A stretch of 37,141 bases of DNA. Source: Helcococcus massiliensis. GTDB taxonomy: Bacteria; Bacillota; Clostridia; Tissierellales; Peptoniphilaceae. Location: contig NZ_OGVE01000006.1 of NCBI RefSeq assembly GCF_900258485.1, positions 1 through 37,141 of the forward strand, read 5' to 3'. The notes beneath the pieces are model-generated. The model made no database searches and was not told the origin of the DNA. It worked only from the letters and a program-made list of their open reading frames with translations. The position numbers were made by a program, and so were the translations under genes. This document shows, in pieces, positions 1-8,170 of the stretch (position 1 is its first letter; each line of letters opens with the position of its first letter).

Positions 1-581
1 CTAGAAAAGAAGTAAAAGCTGATGAAAATGGAGATTGGTCATATAGCTTTGAAAAGCTAGCTAAGTATGAAAATGGTGAAGAAGTATTCTACACCGTTTC
101 AGAAGAAAAGGTTGAAGGCTATGTAAGCCAAGTAAATGGACATAATATAACCAACACTTACAAACCAGGAAAGACAAGCATAAACGTTGTAAAACACTGG
201 AATGATAAAAATGACCAAGACAAGCTAAGACCAACAAGCATAAGCATAGTACTTCTAGCAGATGGTAAGGAAACTGATCAAAAACTAGTATTGAACAAAG
301 AAAATAATTGGTCAGGACAATTTACAGACCTTGATGAGTACAAGGACGGCAAGAAGATTGTTTATACCATAAGAGAAGAAGTTGTTGAAGGATATTCAAG
401 TGAAATAACTGGTAACCAAGTTGATGGTTTTGTGGTAACAAATACACATAAACCAAAAACTCCACCAACACCAGAAACACCTAAGACAGGTGATGATACA
501 AATATCGCTTTATATGCAGGTATTGGTTTAGTTGGATTAATAGTATTATTGTTTATTAGCTATAAAAAAAGAAATAAATAA
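1..581 (+). CDS. Sortase-anchored Cna-B domain surface protein, C-terminal part (5' truncated)
   Basis: The reading frame is open from the left edge (codons in phase with base 3) to the stop at 579-581, so only the C-terminal 192 or so residues are present and the gene begins outside the window. Two Cna-B (collagen-binding B / SpaA-like) beta-sandwich modules are visible. The first is partial and ends near NITNTYKPGKT. The second runs from INVVKHWND to GFVVTNTHKPK. These modules normally act as stalk repeats in Gram-positive adhesins and pilins. A proline/threonine-rich linker, a sortase-type motif TPKTGDD, a hydrophobic segment (IALYAGIGLVGLIVLLFI) and a KKRNK tail follow, which is the order of a cell-wall sorting signal. 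The motif has Thr where LPXTG has Leu. The ligand-binding head is not in view, so the target is unknown. Confidence 0.9.
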   Translation, partial: RKEVKADENGDWSYSFEKLAKYENGEEVFYTVSEEKVEGYVSQVNGHNITNTYKPGKTSINVVKHWNDKNDQDKLRPTSISIVLLADGKETDQKLVLNKENNWSGQFTDLDEYKDGKKIVYTIREEVVEGYSSEITGNQVDGFVVTNTHKPKTPPTPETPKTGDDTNIALYAGIGLVGLIVLLFISYKKRNK

Positions 582-600
582 TAAGCATAATGATAAAGAA

Positions 601-628
601 AAAGAAGGCTAATTTTAGCCTTCTTTTT
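601..628. terminator. Bidirectional intrinsic terminator between the adhesin and the ABC exporter
   Basis: An 11-bp perfect stem, AAAGAAGGCTA (601-611) with TAGCCTTCTTT (616-626), closes on a 4-base loop. A T-run follows on the plus strand and an A-rich tract precedes it, so it can end transcription from both convergent genes (stops at 581 and 634). Confidence 0.85.
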
Positions 629-633
629 GCTTA

Positions 634-3204
634 TTATTCAGTTCTTAATGCTTCTACAGCATCTTTTTTCGCTGCTATTCTAGAAGGAATTATTCCTGCT
701 ATTAGTGTAAGTGTAACACTTAATAAAATTAATAGGAGGCTTGCTTTTATAGGGAGGACAGCGAAATTATTTACTCCTGTCAAGGATTTTATAATCCTAT
801 TTGCTGGCAATATCAACAATCCTGTAATTAAGATACCTAGAGAACCGGAAAGTAGACCGATTATAATGGTCTCTGCATTAAAGACTCTAGATATATCCTT
901 TTTACTTGCACCTATACTTTTTAGAATACCAATTTCTTTTGTTCTTTCTAAAACAGATACATAAGTGATGATTCCAATCATTATAGAAGATACTACCAAT
1001 GATATTGAAACAAATCCGATAAGTAGATATGATATCACATTGATTATACTACTTACAGAAGACATGATTAATCCTACGAAATCTGTATATTTAATTTGGT
1101 TATTTTCATCATCTATATTTGAATTGTAGTCTTTGATAAAATCATCTATTTTTTCTTTAGACTCAAAGTCTTTAGGATATAGATTTATGAAATTAGGACT
1201 TTCCTGATCCACAATTCCCAAAGTTTTAAGGTTATCTTCAAGGGTATTTTTTGAAGCTTCTGCAAAATTAATTAAAGCTTCTTTTTGTTCTTTTTCTGGT
1301 AAAGTGGAAACGTATGCCCTTATATTTTCAGGTAATTCTTCTAACTTAGCTGGCTGTATCTCTTCGCCCGGCTTTAAGAATGGTTTCTTTGTAAATACAT
1401 CTATTTCTGGATTATCTAATTGTTCTTTGGCTATTTCAGTGCTGTTCGCATTTTCAATGATATAGTTGGTTAATTCTTTTGTATATCCAACCTTGCCGCT
1501 CTCAGATTCAACACTGGAATTTTCACTTGCTTTTACAATACCTACTATCTTTAGTTCTATGGCATCATCATATAGTTTTTCTAATAATTCTTGGTCATCT
1601 TCCTTAGATATCCATGAACCATTGTTATTCTCATAAAATGATACTGAGGGAATGTATTTAAAAGTTAGATTTAGAATTTCATCATAGGAAATATCTTTAT
1701 CAACTTCGCTTACTTCTTTACCCTTGGCAATTTTTTCTTGCTTTTCTTTAAGGTCGTTAGGGTTTAACAGGCCTAATTGATAAAGAGATAGGTCGGACAA
1801 TTGATTATCCTTGTCTACAAACAGAACTAATTCTTCCTTATTTTCAGGCCATTTACCTTCAACTAAATCATATTGACTTTCCAGAAGGTTTTTATTTCCT
1901 AAGAGTTCTTCCCATGCGTTAAGGGGTTGGTTGGTATAAGAACTAGCAAAACCAGCATCTTCTGCAGGGTTATCAATATATTCAAAAGGATTTAACTTTG
2001 TTATCTTATCATCTATTTTGTTATATAGATTTAAGTTTATATTATAGCCATAATCAATGGCATTAGTTAAAGCTTCTAATTGCTCCTTATTATTTTCTAT
2101 ATGTTTCTTAAATTTATTTAAGTTATTTTCTGTAGTTCCAGTAAAGGCCTGCATACCAGTGAGCATTTGAGTGGTCACATTTTTAGTTGTAACAACTTTG
2201 CTATCTTTTTTATCATCATCCTTTTTGTCATCACTATTATTTGCTTGAAGTTCAAGTAAGGAAGACAAGTCTATAGAATTATCTTCTATAGTGATTGGAT
2301 ACATTGTCAAAGTATCTGCCTGTATCCTATCAATATAGTCTTGGGCTCCTGTAGAAAGTGACAAAATAAGAGATATACCGATTATACCTATACTTCCTGC
2401 AAAGGCGGTAAGAATGGTTCTCGCTTTTTTAGTTAACAAGTTGTTAAAACTAAGTGATAGGGCGGTGAAAAATGACATAGATGTTTTATTGTTGCTTGTG
2501 AGGTTAACTTCATTTTCTGTACTATCTTCATAGGGCATTGTATCATCAACTATATGACCATCCCTTAAGTTGATTATTCTGGTTGAATATCTTTCTGCAA
2601 GCTCTGGGTTGTGGGTAACCATTATTACTAATTTTTCATTAGCAATTTCTTTAAGCAGCTCCATTATCACTTCACTTGTTTCACTGTCCAAAGCCCCGGT
2701 CGGTTCATCTGCTAGTAGTATATCGGGATCGTTTATTAAAGCCCTTGCAATGGCAACTCTTTGCATTTGACCACCTGATAATTGGCTAGGCTTTTTATTT
2801 ATATGTTCACCCAAGCCCACTTTTTCAAGCATTTCTTTAGCTCTTTGACGTCTTTCTTTTTTATTGATTCCAGAAAGTGTCAAGGCTAGTTCAACGTTTG
2901 AAAGTATGCTTTGGTGGGATATTAAATTATAGCTTTGGAAGACAAAACCGACTGAATGGTTTCTATACCTATCCCAATCTCTATCACTATATGTACTGGT
3001 AGATGTATTGTTGATGATCAAATCACCACTACTATACCTATCTAAACCACCGATAATATTTAACATTGTTGTCTTACCTGATCCACTTTGGCCGAGTATT
3101 GAAACAAATTCATTTTTTCTAAATTTTAGACTTATATTATCTAGTGCTGTAAAATCAGTTCCAGCTACATTATAATGCTTTGAAATATTTTTTAACTCTA
3201 ACAT
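634..3204 (-). CDS. ABC transporter, fused ATPase and FtsX-like permease (MacB/LolD-type)
   Basis: This 856-residue protein joins an N-terminal ABC ATPase (about 1-220) to an FtsX-type permease. Walker A is GQSGSGKT (38-45), the signature is LSGGQ (142-146) and Walker B is ILLADEP (162-168). One membrane helix near 265-285 is followed by a large extracytoplasmic domain of about 400 residues, then three C-terminal helices: the MacB topology of one plus three. The extracytoplasmic part contains a very acidic/lysine-rich stretch (DDKKDDDKKD). MacB-like proteins work by mechanotransmission and usually export or extract peptides, lipoproteins or toxins, or confer resistance to antimicrobial peptides. 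No substrate can be read from the sequence. The start has an AGGAGG ribosome site just upstream. It is a single-gene unit, convergent with the adhesin. Confidence 0.9.
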   Translation of the reverse strand: MLELKNISKHYNVAGTDFTALDNISLKFRKNEFVSILGQSGSGKTTMLNIIGGLDRYSSGDLIINNTSTSTYSDRDWDRYRNHSVGFVFQSYNLISHQSILSNVELALTLSGINKKERRQRAKEMLEKVGLGEHINKKPSQLSGGQMQRVAIARALINDPDILLADEPTGALDSETSEVIMELLKEIANEKLVIMVTHNPELAERYSTRIINLRDGHIVDDTMPYEDSTENEVNLTSNNKTSMSFFTALSLSFNNLLTKKARTILTAFAGSIGIIGISLILSLSTGAQDYIDRIQADTLTMYPITIEDNSIDLSSLLELQANNSDDKKDDDKKDSKVVTTKNVTTQMLTGMQAFTGTTENNLNKFKKHIENNKEQLEALTNAIDYGYNINLNLYNKIDDKITKLNPFEYIDNPAEDAGFASSYTNQPLNAWEELLGNKNLLESQYDLVEGKWPENKEELVLFVDKDNQLSDLSLYQLGLLNPNDLKEKQEKIAKGKEVSEVDKDISYDEILNLTFKYIPSVSFYENNNGSWISKEDDQELLEKLYDDAIELKIVGIVKASENSSVESESGKVGYTKELTNYIIENANSTEIAKEQLDNPEIDVFTKKPFLKPGEEIQPAKLEELPENIRAYVSTLPEKEQKEALINFAEASKNTLEDNLKTLGIVDQESPNFINLYPKDFESKEKIDDFIKDYNSNIDDENNQIKYTDFVGLIMSSVSSIINVISYLLIGFVSISLVVSSIMIGIITYVSVLERTKEIGILKSIGASKKDISRVFNAETIIIGLLSGSLGILITGLLILPANRIIKSLTGVNNFAVLPIKASLLLILLSVTLTLIAGIIPSRIAAKKDAVEALRTE

Positions 3205-3350
3205 TTAACCTCCTTATAAATTAAAATTGAATCTCTTTTCTTTTTTTATTGCTATATTAATTTGATTATCAGAATACTACTACCAATATTATATTTTAAT
3301 TATGTATTAAATATGGATTTTACAAAAATTTTATATTTTCACAACAAATT

Positions 3351-3387
3351 TTTATTGAATTGCAATAAACTTTTATTGAGCTTCAAT
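3351..3387. promoter_or_regulatory. Two dyads over the promoter of the DUF2975-XRE operon (candidate operator)
   Basis: TTTATTG (3351-3357) and CAATAAA (3363-3369) form a 7-bp inverted repeat with a 5-base spacer. ATTGA (3375-3379) and TCAAT (3383-3387) form a second one that overlaps the -35 box. Both contain the half-site ATTGA/ATTG. The adjacent XRE protein is an obvious candidate binder, but this is inference. Confidence 0.4.
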
Positions 3388-3404
3388 GTAATTTGATGTA
3401 TTAT
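3376..3404 (+). promoter_or_regulatory. Sigma-A-like promoter for the DUF2975-XRE-gtrA operon
   Basis: TTGAGC (3376-3381), a 17-base spacer and TATTAT (3399-3404) lie just upstream of an AGAGGTGG ribosome site and the ATG at 3428. Confidence 0.5.
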
Positions 3405-3427
3405 ATTATATAGAAAAGAGGTGGATT

Positions 3428-3928
3428 ATGTTTGAAAATGCTCTTGATAAAAAAACAAAAAAAAGCTTATTAAATTTGAAGTATTTATCTTATATATTTG
3501 TAGTAGCGACTATTGCTTTAGGTTTTATATTTAGCACATATACAGCATATAGATTGTTGGGAACTTATAGCGAATTAAAAACACAAACAATATTGTGGCT
3601 TATAATATCTTATGTAGTTTCTTTTATGATAATTTGGGGGATATATGATGTTATAGGATTGTTAAACAATCTATATAAAGGAAATATTTTTACATATGAA
3701 AATGCGGATATTTTAAAAATAATAGATAAAAAGATAATATTTACTATTGTTTTTTCTACTATAGCTAATGTAGTTATGACCTTGATGAATGGAAATCCTA
3801 TATGGTTTTTATTAGTTTGGTTTGTATTTATAATTTTCCTTGTGGTTGGTCATATTTTAGTTTATCCACTATCCCTACTTGTAAGAAAATCAGCTGATTT
3901 ACAAATAGAAATGGAGTTAACAATATGA
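3428..3928 (+). CDS. DUF2975 family membrane protein
   Basis: This 166-residue protein has four predicted membrane helices (about 18-40, 57-78, 103-121 and 125-147) and a short charged N-terminus. The central motif LLNNLYKGNIFTYENA followed by a helix pair is typical of DUF2975. Members of this family are almost always encoded directly before a small YozG-like XRE regulator, and this one is: its stop overlaps the next start by four bases (ATGA, 3925-3928). The function is unknown. The tight pairing suggests the membrane protein modulates the regulator or its response. Confidence 0.8.
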   Translation: MFENALDKKTKKSLLNLKYLSYIFVVATIALGFIFSTYTAYRLLGTYSELKTQTILWLIISYVVSFMIIWGIYDVIGLLNNLYKGNIFTYENADILKIIDKKIIFTIVFSTIANVVMTLMNGNPIWFLLVWFVFIIFLVVGHILVYPLSLLVRKSADLQIEMELTI

Positions 3929-4134
3929 TAGTAGTTAACTTAGATGTTATGCTAGCTAAAAGAAAAATGACTGTAACTGAATTATCAGAAGCTGTTGGCA
4001 TAACTATATCAAATATTTCAATACTTAAGAACAACAAAGCAAAGGCGATCAGACTAGAAACCTTGAATGCTATTTGTAGGGAGTTGGACTGTCAACCCGG
4101 GGATATCATGGAGTATATAGAAGATGAAGAATAA
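3925..4134 (+). CDS. Small XRE-family HTH regulator (YozG-like)
   Basis: This 69-residue protein is essentially one Cro/C1 helix-turn-helix. It has the family pattern LAKRKMTVTELSEAVGIT, then SNISILKNNKAKAIRLETL and a closing CRELDCQPGDIMEYI. There is no room for a separate sensor domain, which fits pairing with the DUF2975 membrane protein encoded immediately upstream (4-base overlap). The gtrA-like gene starts inside its 3' end (4124), so all three are probably co-translated. It may autoregulate through the dyads at 3351-3387. Confidence 0.85.
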   Translation: MIVVNLDVMLAKRKMTVTELSEAVGITISNISILKNNKAKAIRLETLNAICRELDCQPGDIMEYIEDEE

Positions 4135-4546
4135 TACACCCATACATAAAAGATATGGAGAAGCAGTAAATTATATAATTTTTGGAGCCTTAACAACTCT
4201 TGTAAATTTCGTAGTTTATTTCTTCTCTTATAACGTTTTATCTATTTCAAATGTATTTTCAAATATCATAGCCTGGGCTATTTCAGCGACCTTTGCCTTT
4301 GTGGTAAATAAATTTTTTGTGTTTAATAGTAAGTTAGTTAATTTTACAAGTACAGTTAAAGAATTTATTACTTTTATAAGTGTAAGATTATCAACAGGAG
4401 TTATAGATACCTTGATAATGTACATAGGCGTAGATGTCTTAAATAAAAATGAATTTATCTGCAAAGTTATAGCAAGTATATTTACACTTGTTAGCAATTA
4501 TATAGCCTCAAAATTTTTTATATTTAAAAAGAATAAAGAAGTCTAG
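4124..4546 (+). CDS. GtrA family membrane protein (putative lipid-linked sugar flippase)
   Basis: This 140-residue protein has four membrane helices and the GtrA hallmarks: YIIFGALTTLVNFVVYF at the start, IAWAISATFAFVVNKFFVF in the middle and a C-terminal SNYIASKFFIF. GtrA proteins are thought to flip undecaprenyl-phosphate-linked glucose (or a related sugar) across the membrane so that a GtrII-type enzyme can transfer it outside. The expected partners, a GtrB-like transferase and a GtrII-like protein, lie immediately downstream but on the other strand and convergent. The start overlaps the XRE gene by 11 bases. The nearest purine-rich site (GGAG, 4110-4113) is about 10 bases away, so translational coupling is likely. 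Confidence 0.85.
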   Translation: MKNNTPIHKRYGEAVNYIIFGALTTLVNFVVYFFSYNVLSISNVFSNIIAWAISATFAFVVNKFFVFNSKLVNFTSTVKEFITFISVRLSTGVIDTLIMYIGVDVLNKNEFICKVIASIFTLVSNYIASKFFIFKKNKEV

Positions 4547-4577
4547 GAATTTTTGTTTCTCCTAGACTTCTATTTTT
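4538..4577. terminator. Bidirectional terminator between convergent gtrA and glycosyltransferase genes
   Basis: GAAGTCTAGGA (4538-4548) pairs perfectly with TCCTAGACTTC (4560-4570) around an 11-base loop. A T-rich tract follows on the plus strand and AAAGAATAAAGAA precedes it, giving U-rich tails in both directions. Confidence 0.75.
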
Positions 4578-5511
4578 ATTTTTTAATAATATCTTTAATA
4601 ATATAATGAGGTCTGTCTTTTACTTCCAAATATATTTTTGCTATATATTCTCCGATTATTCCAAGTGATAAGAGAATGAGTCCAGCAAATAGAAGGATTA
4701 AAGAAACTATAGTTGTATAACCTGATACATAAACATTTCCAAGCAGTTTATTTATTATTACATAAATCATATAAATTCCTGCTATAAAGGATGTTATAGC
4801 GCCTAAAAAAGACGCTATCCTTAAAGGTAGTATTGAATAACCTACAAAGCCTTCTAAAGCATACTTGGTCAAGGATGTAAATGACCAGGATGATTTTCCG
4901 TTAATTCTTTCATCGACTATATATTCTATAAACTCGGTGTTGTAACCAACCCAGGAAAATAGCCCCTTAGAAAACCTATTGTATTCATCTAAGTCTAAGA
5001 TTGAGTCTTTCACTTGTGATCTGAAAGTTCTAAAATCAGAGGCGTTATCCTTGAATTCTGTTTCGGAAATTTTATTTATAAGAGAATAAAATGTTTTCTT
5101 GAAAAAGCTTAGTACTTTGCCTTCTTTTCTTTCTTTTTGATAGGCTGCAACCATATCTAAGTTTTCATTAGCTTCTAGCAAGTCTAGCATTTGAGATACA
5201 TACCTAGGATGTTGTTGTAAATCAGCATCAATTAAACTAATATAGTCCCCAGATGCTTGATGCAAACCGGCTAATATTGCAGATTCTTTTCCGAAATTTC
5301 TTGAAAAATTAATACCTATAATTTTTTCTTCAGGAAAATTTTCAACTAAGTTTTTTATTTCGAATAAAGTATTATCTTTAGACCCATCATTTATAAAAAT
5401 ATATTCATACGAAAAATTGTCAGTTAAGGTATTTTTACATAAGTCAAAAAAGGGTCTAATATTTTTCTCTTCATTATAACTAGGTATTATCAAGCTTACA
5501 GTCTTTTTCAT
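4576..5511 (-). CDS. GtrB-like family 2 glycosyltransferase (polyprenyl-phosphate sugar transferase)
   Basis: This 311-residue protein has an N-terminal GT-A domain and two C-terminal membrane helices (about 228-255 and 262-288), the GtrB/DPM1-like architecture. Diagnostic features are LIIPSYNEEKNI (about 8-19), the nucleotide-sugar site FINDGSKDNT, the metal site DADLQQHP (95-102) and a conserved GKSSWSF segment before the helices. The family moves glucose or a similar sugar from a nucleotide donor to undecaprenyl phosphate at the inner membrane face. The start overlaps the stop of the upstream GtrII-like gene in an ATGA (5508-5511), so the two are co-transcribed. The sugar cannot be determined from sequence. 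Confidence 0.87.
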   Translation of the reverse strand: MKKTVSLIIPSYNEEKNIRPFFDLCKNTLTDNFSYEYIFINDGSKDNTLFEIKNLVENFPEEKIIGINFSRNFGKESAILAGLHQASGDYISLIDADLQQHPRYVSQMLDLLEANENLDMVAAYQKERKEGKVLSFFKKTFYSLINKISETEFKDNASDFRTFRSQVKDSILDLDEYNRFSKGLFSWVGYNTEFIEYIVDERINGKSSWSFTSLTKYALEGFVGYSILPLRIASFLGAITSFIAGIYMIYVIINKLLGNVYVSGYTTIVSLILLFAGLILLSLGIIGEYIAKIYLEVKDRPHYIIKDIIKK

Positions 5512-7127
5512 TTTATATCCTTAAATTTTATATATATGGTTCCATCAATCATTTGTATTGAATCCTTTGCAGGATATAGGGGCATTTCTTCAATTGTAGA
5601 TCTTAAAGGTTCTAATTTATCAGTTATTTCATCAACATCACTAATAGGATTATCCAGTCCTAAAAATCTTTCAGGATAGTATTTAAATGAGTAAAGTCTA
5701 GTCAAGTGATTAGCTATGATGAATGGTTCTGTATCTCTTGTATCAATAAGTTTTGTAAAGTCTGTTCTAGAGTCCGGATTTCCTAGCATAACTACCTTTG
5801 TATCGGTAGTGTATCCATCAACCATTTCTATTCTCATAGAAATCCTATTTGCGTAAGCGTGAGAAGACTTATTTGTATTCCAAACCTTGAAGTAAGCCTT
5901 ATTTGTCACGTAAATATTATTGTAGACAGATAAGAAACTAACAACAACTAAGAACCAAACACTAAGCTGTAAAAGATTAAGCTTTTTGCCTACTGTGTTT
6001 TGGTATACTTCATTAGTTTGGATTTCGTGATTTCCGTTAGCATTAATCTTATAAATATAGTCTATTAAAATCAACGGCATCATAAAGCATACAGTATAGG
6101 CATAAGCCATCCTCAACATTACTCCAGCCTGCCATGACATTATATAAATTACATTTATAGCTGGAGGAAGAATGATAAGTATAAAGGCTACAAATATCAT
6201 CCTATCTTTATCTAATTTAGATTTTTTTCCTAAATAAATAATTAGATATATAAGCAAAATAAAGGAAATTACAAATACATAAGGCATAAAGGACCAGTGA
6301 TAGTTAAATTCTTGGCCGGTGAAAAATAAAAACATATATTTGTAAGTTGAAAATATTGCTACTGGAAGTTCTTTAAGAGGTATAGATCCCATGGTATCTA
6401 GTCCCTTGTAATCAACTAAGTACTTTCCAAAGATTCCTCTTGAAACTAAAAGGTAGATAACTATAGCTCCTAAAAAAGATATCATCATTTTTAAAAAATT
6501 ATTAAAAATTTCTCTAGTGGTTTTTTCTTTTTTGAATAAGTCTATTAGGAAATAGACCAAGATGAGTCCTGCGGCATAACCCAAATATGCTTGGTAAATA
6601 GCTAAAGATAAGGTAAATAAGACCATTGAATATAAATAACCTTTTTCTTTTTTTACCAATAAATAGGCTCCAATACCAGTAAGCATAGCTCCAAATTGAT
6701 AGGAGTCTTGAGTATTCATAAATGGCATTAGTGAACCTATTGTAGGGAAGGTCACCAGGATTCCTCCAATTAAAATGGAATTGATTTTTGATTTTATATC
6801 AAACATTGAAACTATTACAGATGCCATAACAGCTGAGTAAAATATGGTTAAAAATCCATTTAGCCAAGGTAGGGAAAATTCACTTCCTATAGCGGATGGA
6901 AACATTAAAAACCACCTACCAGAAGTAGTCCTATTCATTGTATCAACGAGTTGGACTATATCATCAAGGTTTAGCCATTTGTTGGCCATCATAAAACCAT
7001 GGCAGATAAAACCTATTACAATAGTAGAAAAGAATGCTAATTTATTGTTGTATGGTAAAGATTTATACCAATTACTTATCTTATTTTCTGGAAACATTAA
7101 ATACTCCTTCAGACTTTTATTCTTCAA
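5508..7127 (-). CDS. GtrII-like membrane glucosyltransferase (Glucos_trans_II family)
   Basis: This 539-residue polytopic protein has about eleven hydrophobic segments. Its N-terminus, with LNLDDIVQLVDTMNRTTSGRW and further on NTQDSYQFGAMLTGIGAYL, fits the GtrII/Glucos_trans_II family of GT-C-like enzymes. These use a polyprenyl-phosphate sugar on the outer face of the membrane to decorate a surface glycan. The Asp-Asp pair in the first outer loop (LNLDDI) is the likely catalytic region by analogy with GT-C enzymes. It is the first gene of a two-gene unit with the GtrB-like transferase. A GAAGGAG ribosome site precedes the start, and a TATAAT (minus strand, 7133-7138) with a poor -35 is a possible promoter. 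The acceptor (teichoic acid, capsule or glycoprotein) is unknown. Confidence 0.8.
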   Translation of the reverse strand: MKNKSLKEYLMFPENKISNWYKSLPYNNKLAFFSTIVIGFICHGFMMANKWLNLDDIVQLVDTMNRTTSGRWFLMFPSAIGSEFSLPWLNGFLTIFYSAVMASVIVSMFDIKSKINSILIGGILVTFPTIGSLMPFMNTQDSYQFGAMLTGIGAYLLVKKEKGYLYSMVLFTLSLAIYQAYLGYAAGLILVYFLIDLFKKEKTTREIFNNFLKMMISFLGAIVIYLLVSRGIFGKYLVDYKGLDTMGSIPLKELPVAIFSTYKYMFLFFTGQEFNYHWSFMPYVFVISFILLIYLIIYLGKKSKLDKDRMIFVAFILIILPPAINVIYIMSWQAGVMLRMAYAYTVCFMMPLILIDYIYKINANGNHEIQTNEVYQNTVGKKLNLLQLSVWFLVVVSFLSVYNNIYVTNKAYFKVWNTNKSSHAYANRISMRIEMVDGYTTDTKVVMLGNPDSRTDFTKLIDTRDTEPFIIANHLTRLYSFKYYPERFLGLDNPISDVDEITDKLEPLRSTIEEMPLYPAKDSIQMIDGTIYIKFKDIK

Positions 7128-7192
7128 ATTTCATTATATTAAATATAGTATAAAATATCTAGTTGGAAAATGTTAAAAAAAAGTAATAAAAC

Positions 7193-7222
7193 TTGATTAT
7201 ATATAGTTGAATGGGGTATAAT
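7193..7222 (+). promoter_or_regulatory. Sigma-A promoter of the heat-shock operon
   Basis: TTGATT (7193-7198), an 18-base spacer and a consensus TATAAT (7217-7222). Transcription should start near 7229, inside or just ahead of the CtsR-type repeat. Confidence 0.75.
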
Positions 7223-7231
7223 AAAAATGAA

Positions 7232-7248
7232 AGTCAAAGATAGTCAAA
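7232..7248 (+). promoter_or_regulatory. CtsR-type operator (heptad direct repeat)
   Basis: AGTCAAA GAT AGTCAAA matches the published CtsR box (R-GTCAAA-N-A-N-R-GTCAAA) exactly, including the 3-base spacer with central A. It lies over the expected start site of the promoter at 7193-7222, where a bound repressor would block initiation. The downstream gene clpB is a classic CtsR target in Firmicutes. ctsR itself is not in this window. Confidence 0.85.
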
Positions 7249-7293
7249 GTTTTTGATATACAAGAGTTAATACGAGAGATTGGAGATTATATT

Positions 7294-8169
7294 ATGCAAT
7301 ATAAAGATTATTATGAAATATTAGGAGTAGCCAAGTCAGCCGATTCTAAAACAATAAAAAAAGCTTATAGGAAGCTTGCTAAAAAATATCACCCAGACTT
7401 AAATAAGGGTTCGGAAGAAGCTGCAGAAAAGCTAAAAGAAGTAAATGAAGCATACGAAGTTTTGTCAGATGAAGATAAAAGAAAGAAATATGACCAATTC
7501 GGATCTGCCTACCAAGATGGTATGAATTTTGATCCATCAGATTATGGTTATGCCTATACTAGCTCAGGCGGAAGTGGATTTTCAGACTTTTTTGAAACTA
7601 TATTTGGTAGATCTGGTGGGGGATTTTCAAGAGATTCCTTTTTTGGAGGTTTTGGAGAAAAGTTTTCCAATGCTAGACCAAAGACTAGACCTAGATATAA
7701 TTTAGAACAAAACTTAAGCGTAGCAGAGGCCTACCATGGGGGTGAAAGACAAATCCCCGTTTCTTTAGGTGGACAAAATACCACTATAAAGTTGAAATGG
7801 CCAGCTGGGATTACAGATGGCAAATCCATAAAAATTAAAGGTGATAAATTTGATATCCACGGAGATATTTATGTAAAAATTAAAATAAGTGACAAGGATA
7901 AATTAGAAGGTTTAAATATAACTAGAGACCTTGTTGTAAGTCCTTGGGAAGCTTACTTTGGTACAAAAAAGACCATAGATACCTTTGATGGAAAGATAAA
8001 GGTAAGCATACCAGAAAGAATCCAAACAGATAAAAAAATTAGATTAAGAAATAAAGGTTTTAAAGATATGAAGGGTAAGTTAGGTGACCTATACTTAAAG
8101 ATAAAAATAAAAAATCCTGAACTTACTAAAGAACAAGAAGAAATATATAGACAAATGATGGAGGAATAA
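7294..8169 (+). CDS. DnaJ-type co-chaperone lacking the zinc finger (CbpA-like)
   Basis: This 291-residue protein has an N-terminal J domain (about 4-68) with the Hsp70-stimulating HPD at 33-35. A Gly/Phe/Ser-rich linker (about 88-130) is followed directly by the two-part DnaJ C-terminal substrate-binding fold (about 137-285; [20 protein letters not shown]). No CxxCxGxG repeats are present, so this is a class II (CbpA-like) protein and not the canonical DnaJ of the grpE-dnaK cluster. It should recruit clients to DnaK. It sits one base upstream of clpB behind a CtsR operator, so it is probably made with ClpB under stress as part of a disaggregation system. The start has a GAGAGATTGGAGA purine-rich leader. 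Confidence 0.9.
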   Translation: MQYKDYYEILGVAKSADSKTIKKAYRKLAKKYHPDLNKGSEEAAEKLKEVNEAYEVLSDEDKRKKYDQFGSAYQDGMNFDPSDYGYAYTSSGGSGFSDFFETIFGRSGGGFSRDSFFGGFGEKFSNARPKTRPRYNLEQNLSVAEAYHGGERQIPVSLGGQNTTIKLKWPAGITDGKSIKIKGDKFDIHGDIYVKIKISDKDKLEGLNITRDLVVSPWEAYFGTKKTIDTFDGKIKVSIPERIQTDKKIRLRNKGFKDMKGKLGDLYLKIKIKNPELTKEQEEIYRQMMEE

Positions 8170-8170
8170 T

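Noticed and set aside
590-964. 124-codon plus-strand frame over the 3' end of the ABC exporter
   Set aside because: It lies antisense to a clear FtsX-type coding region, starts in the terminator hairpin and has no domain or ribosome site.
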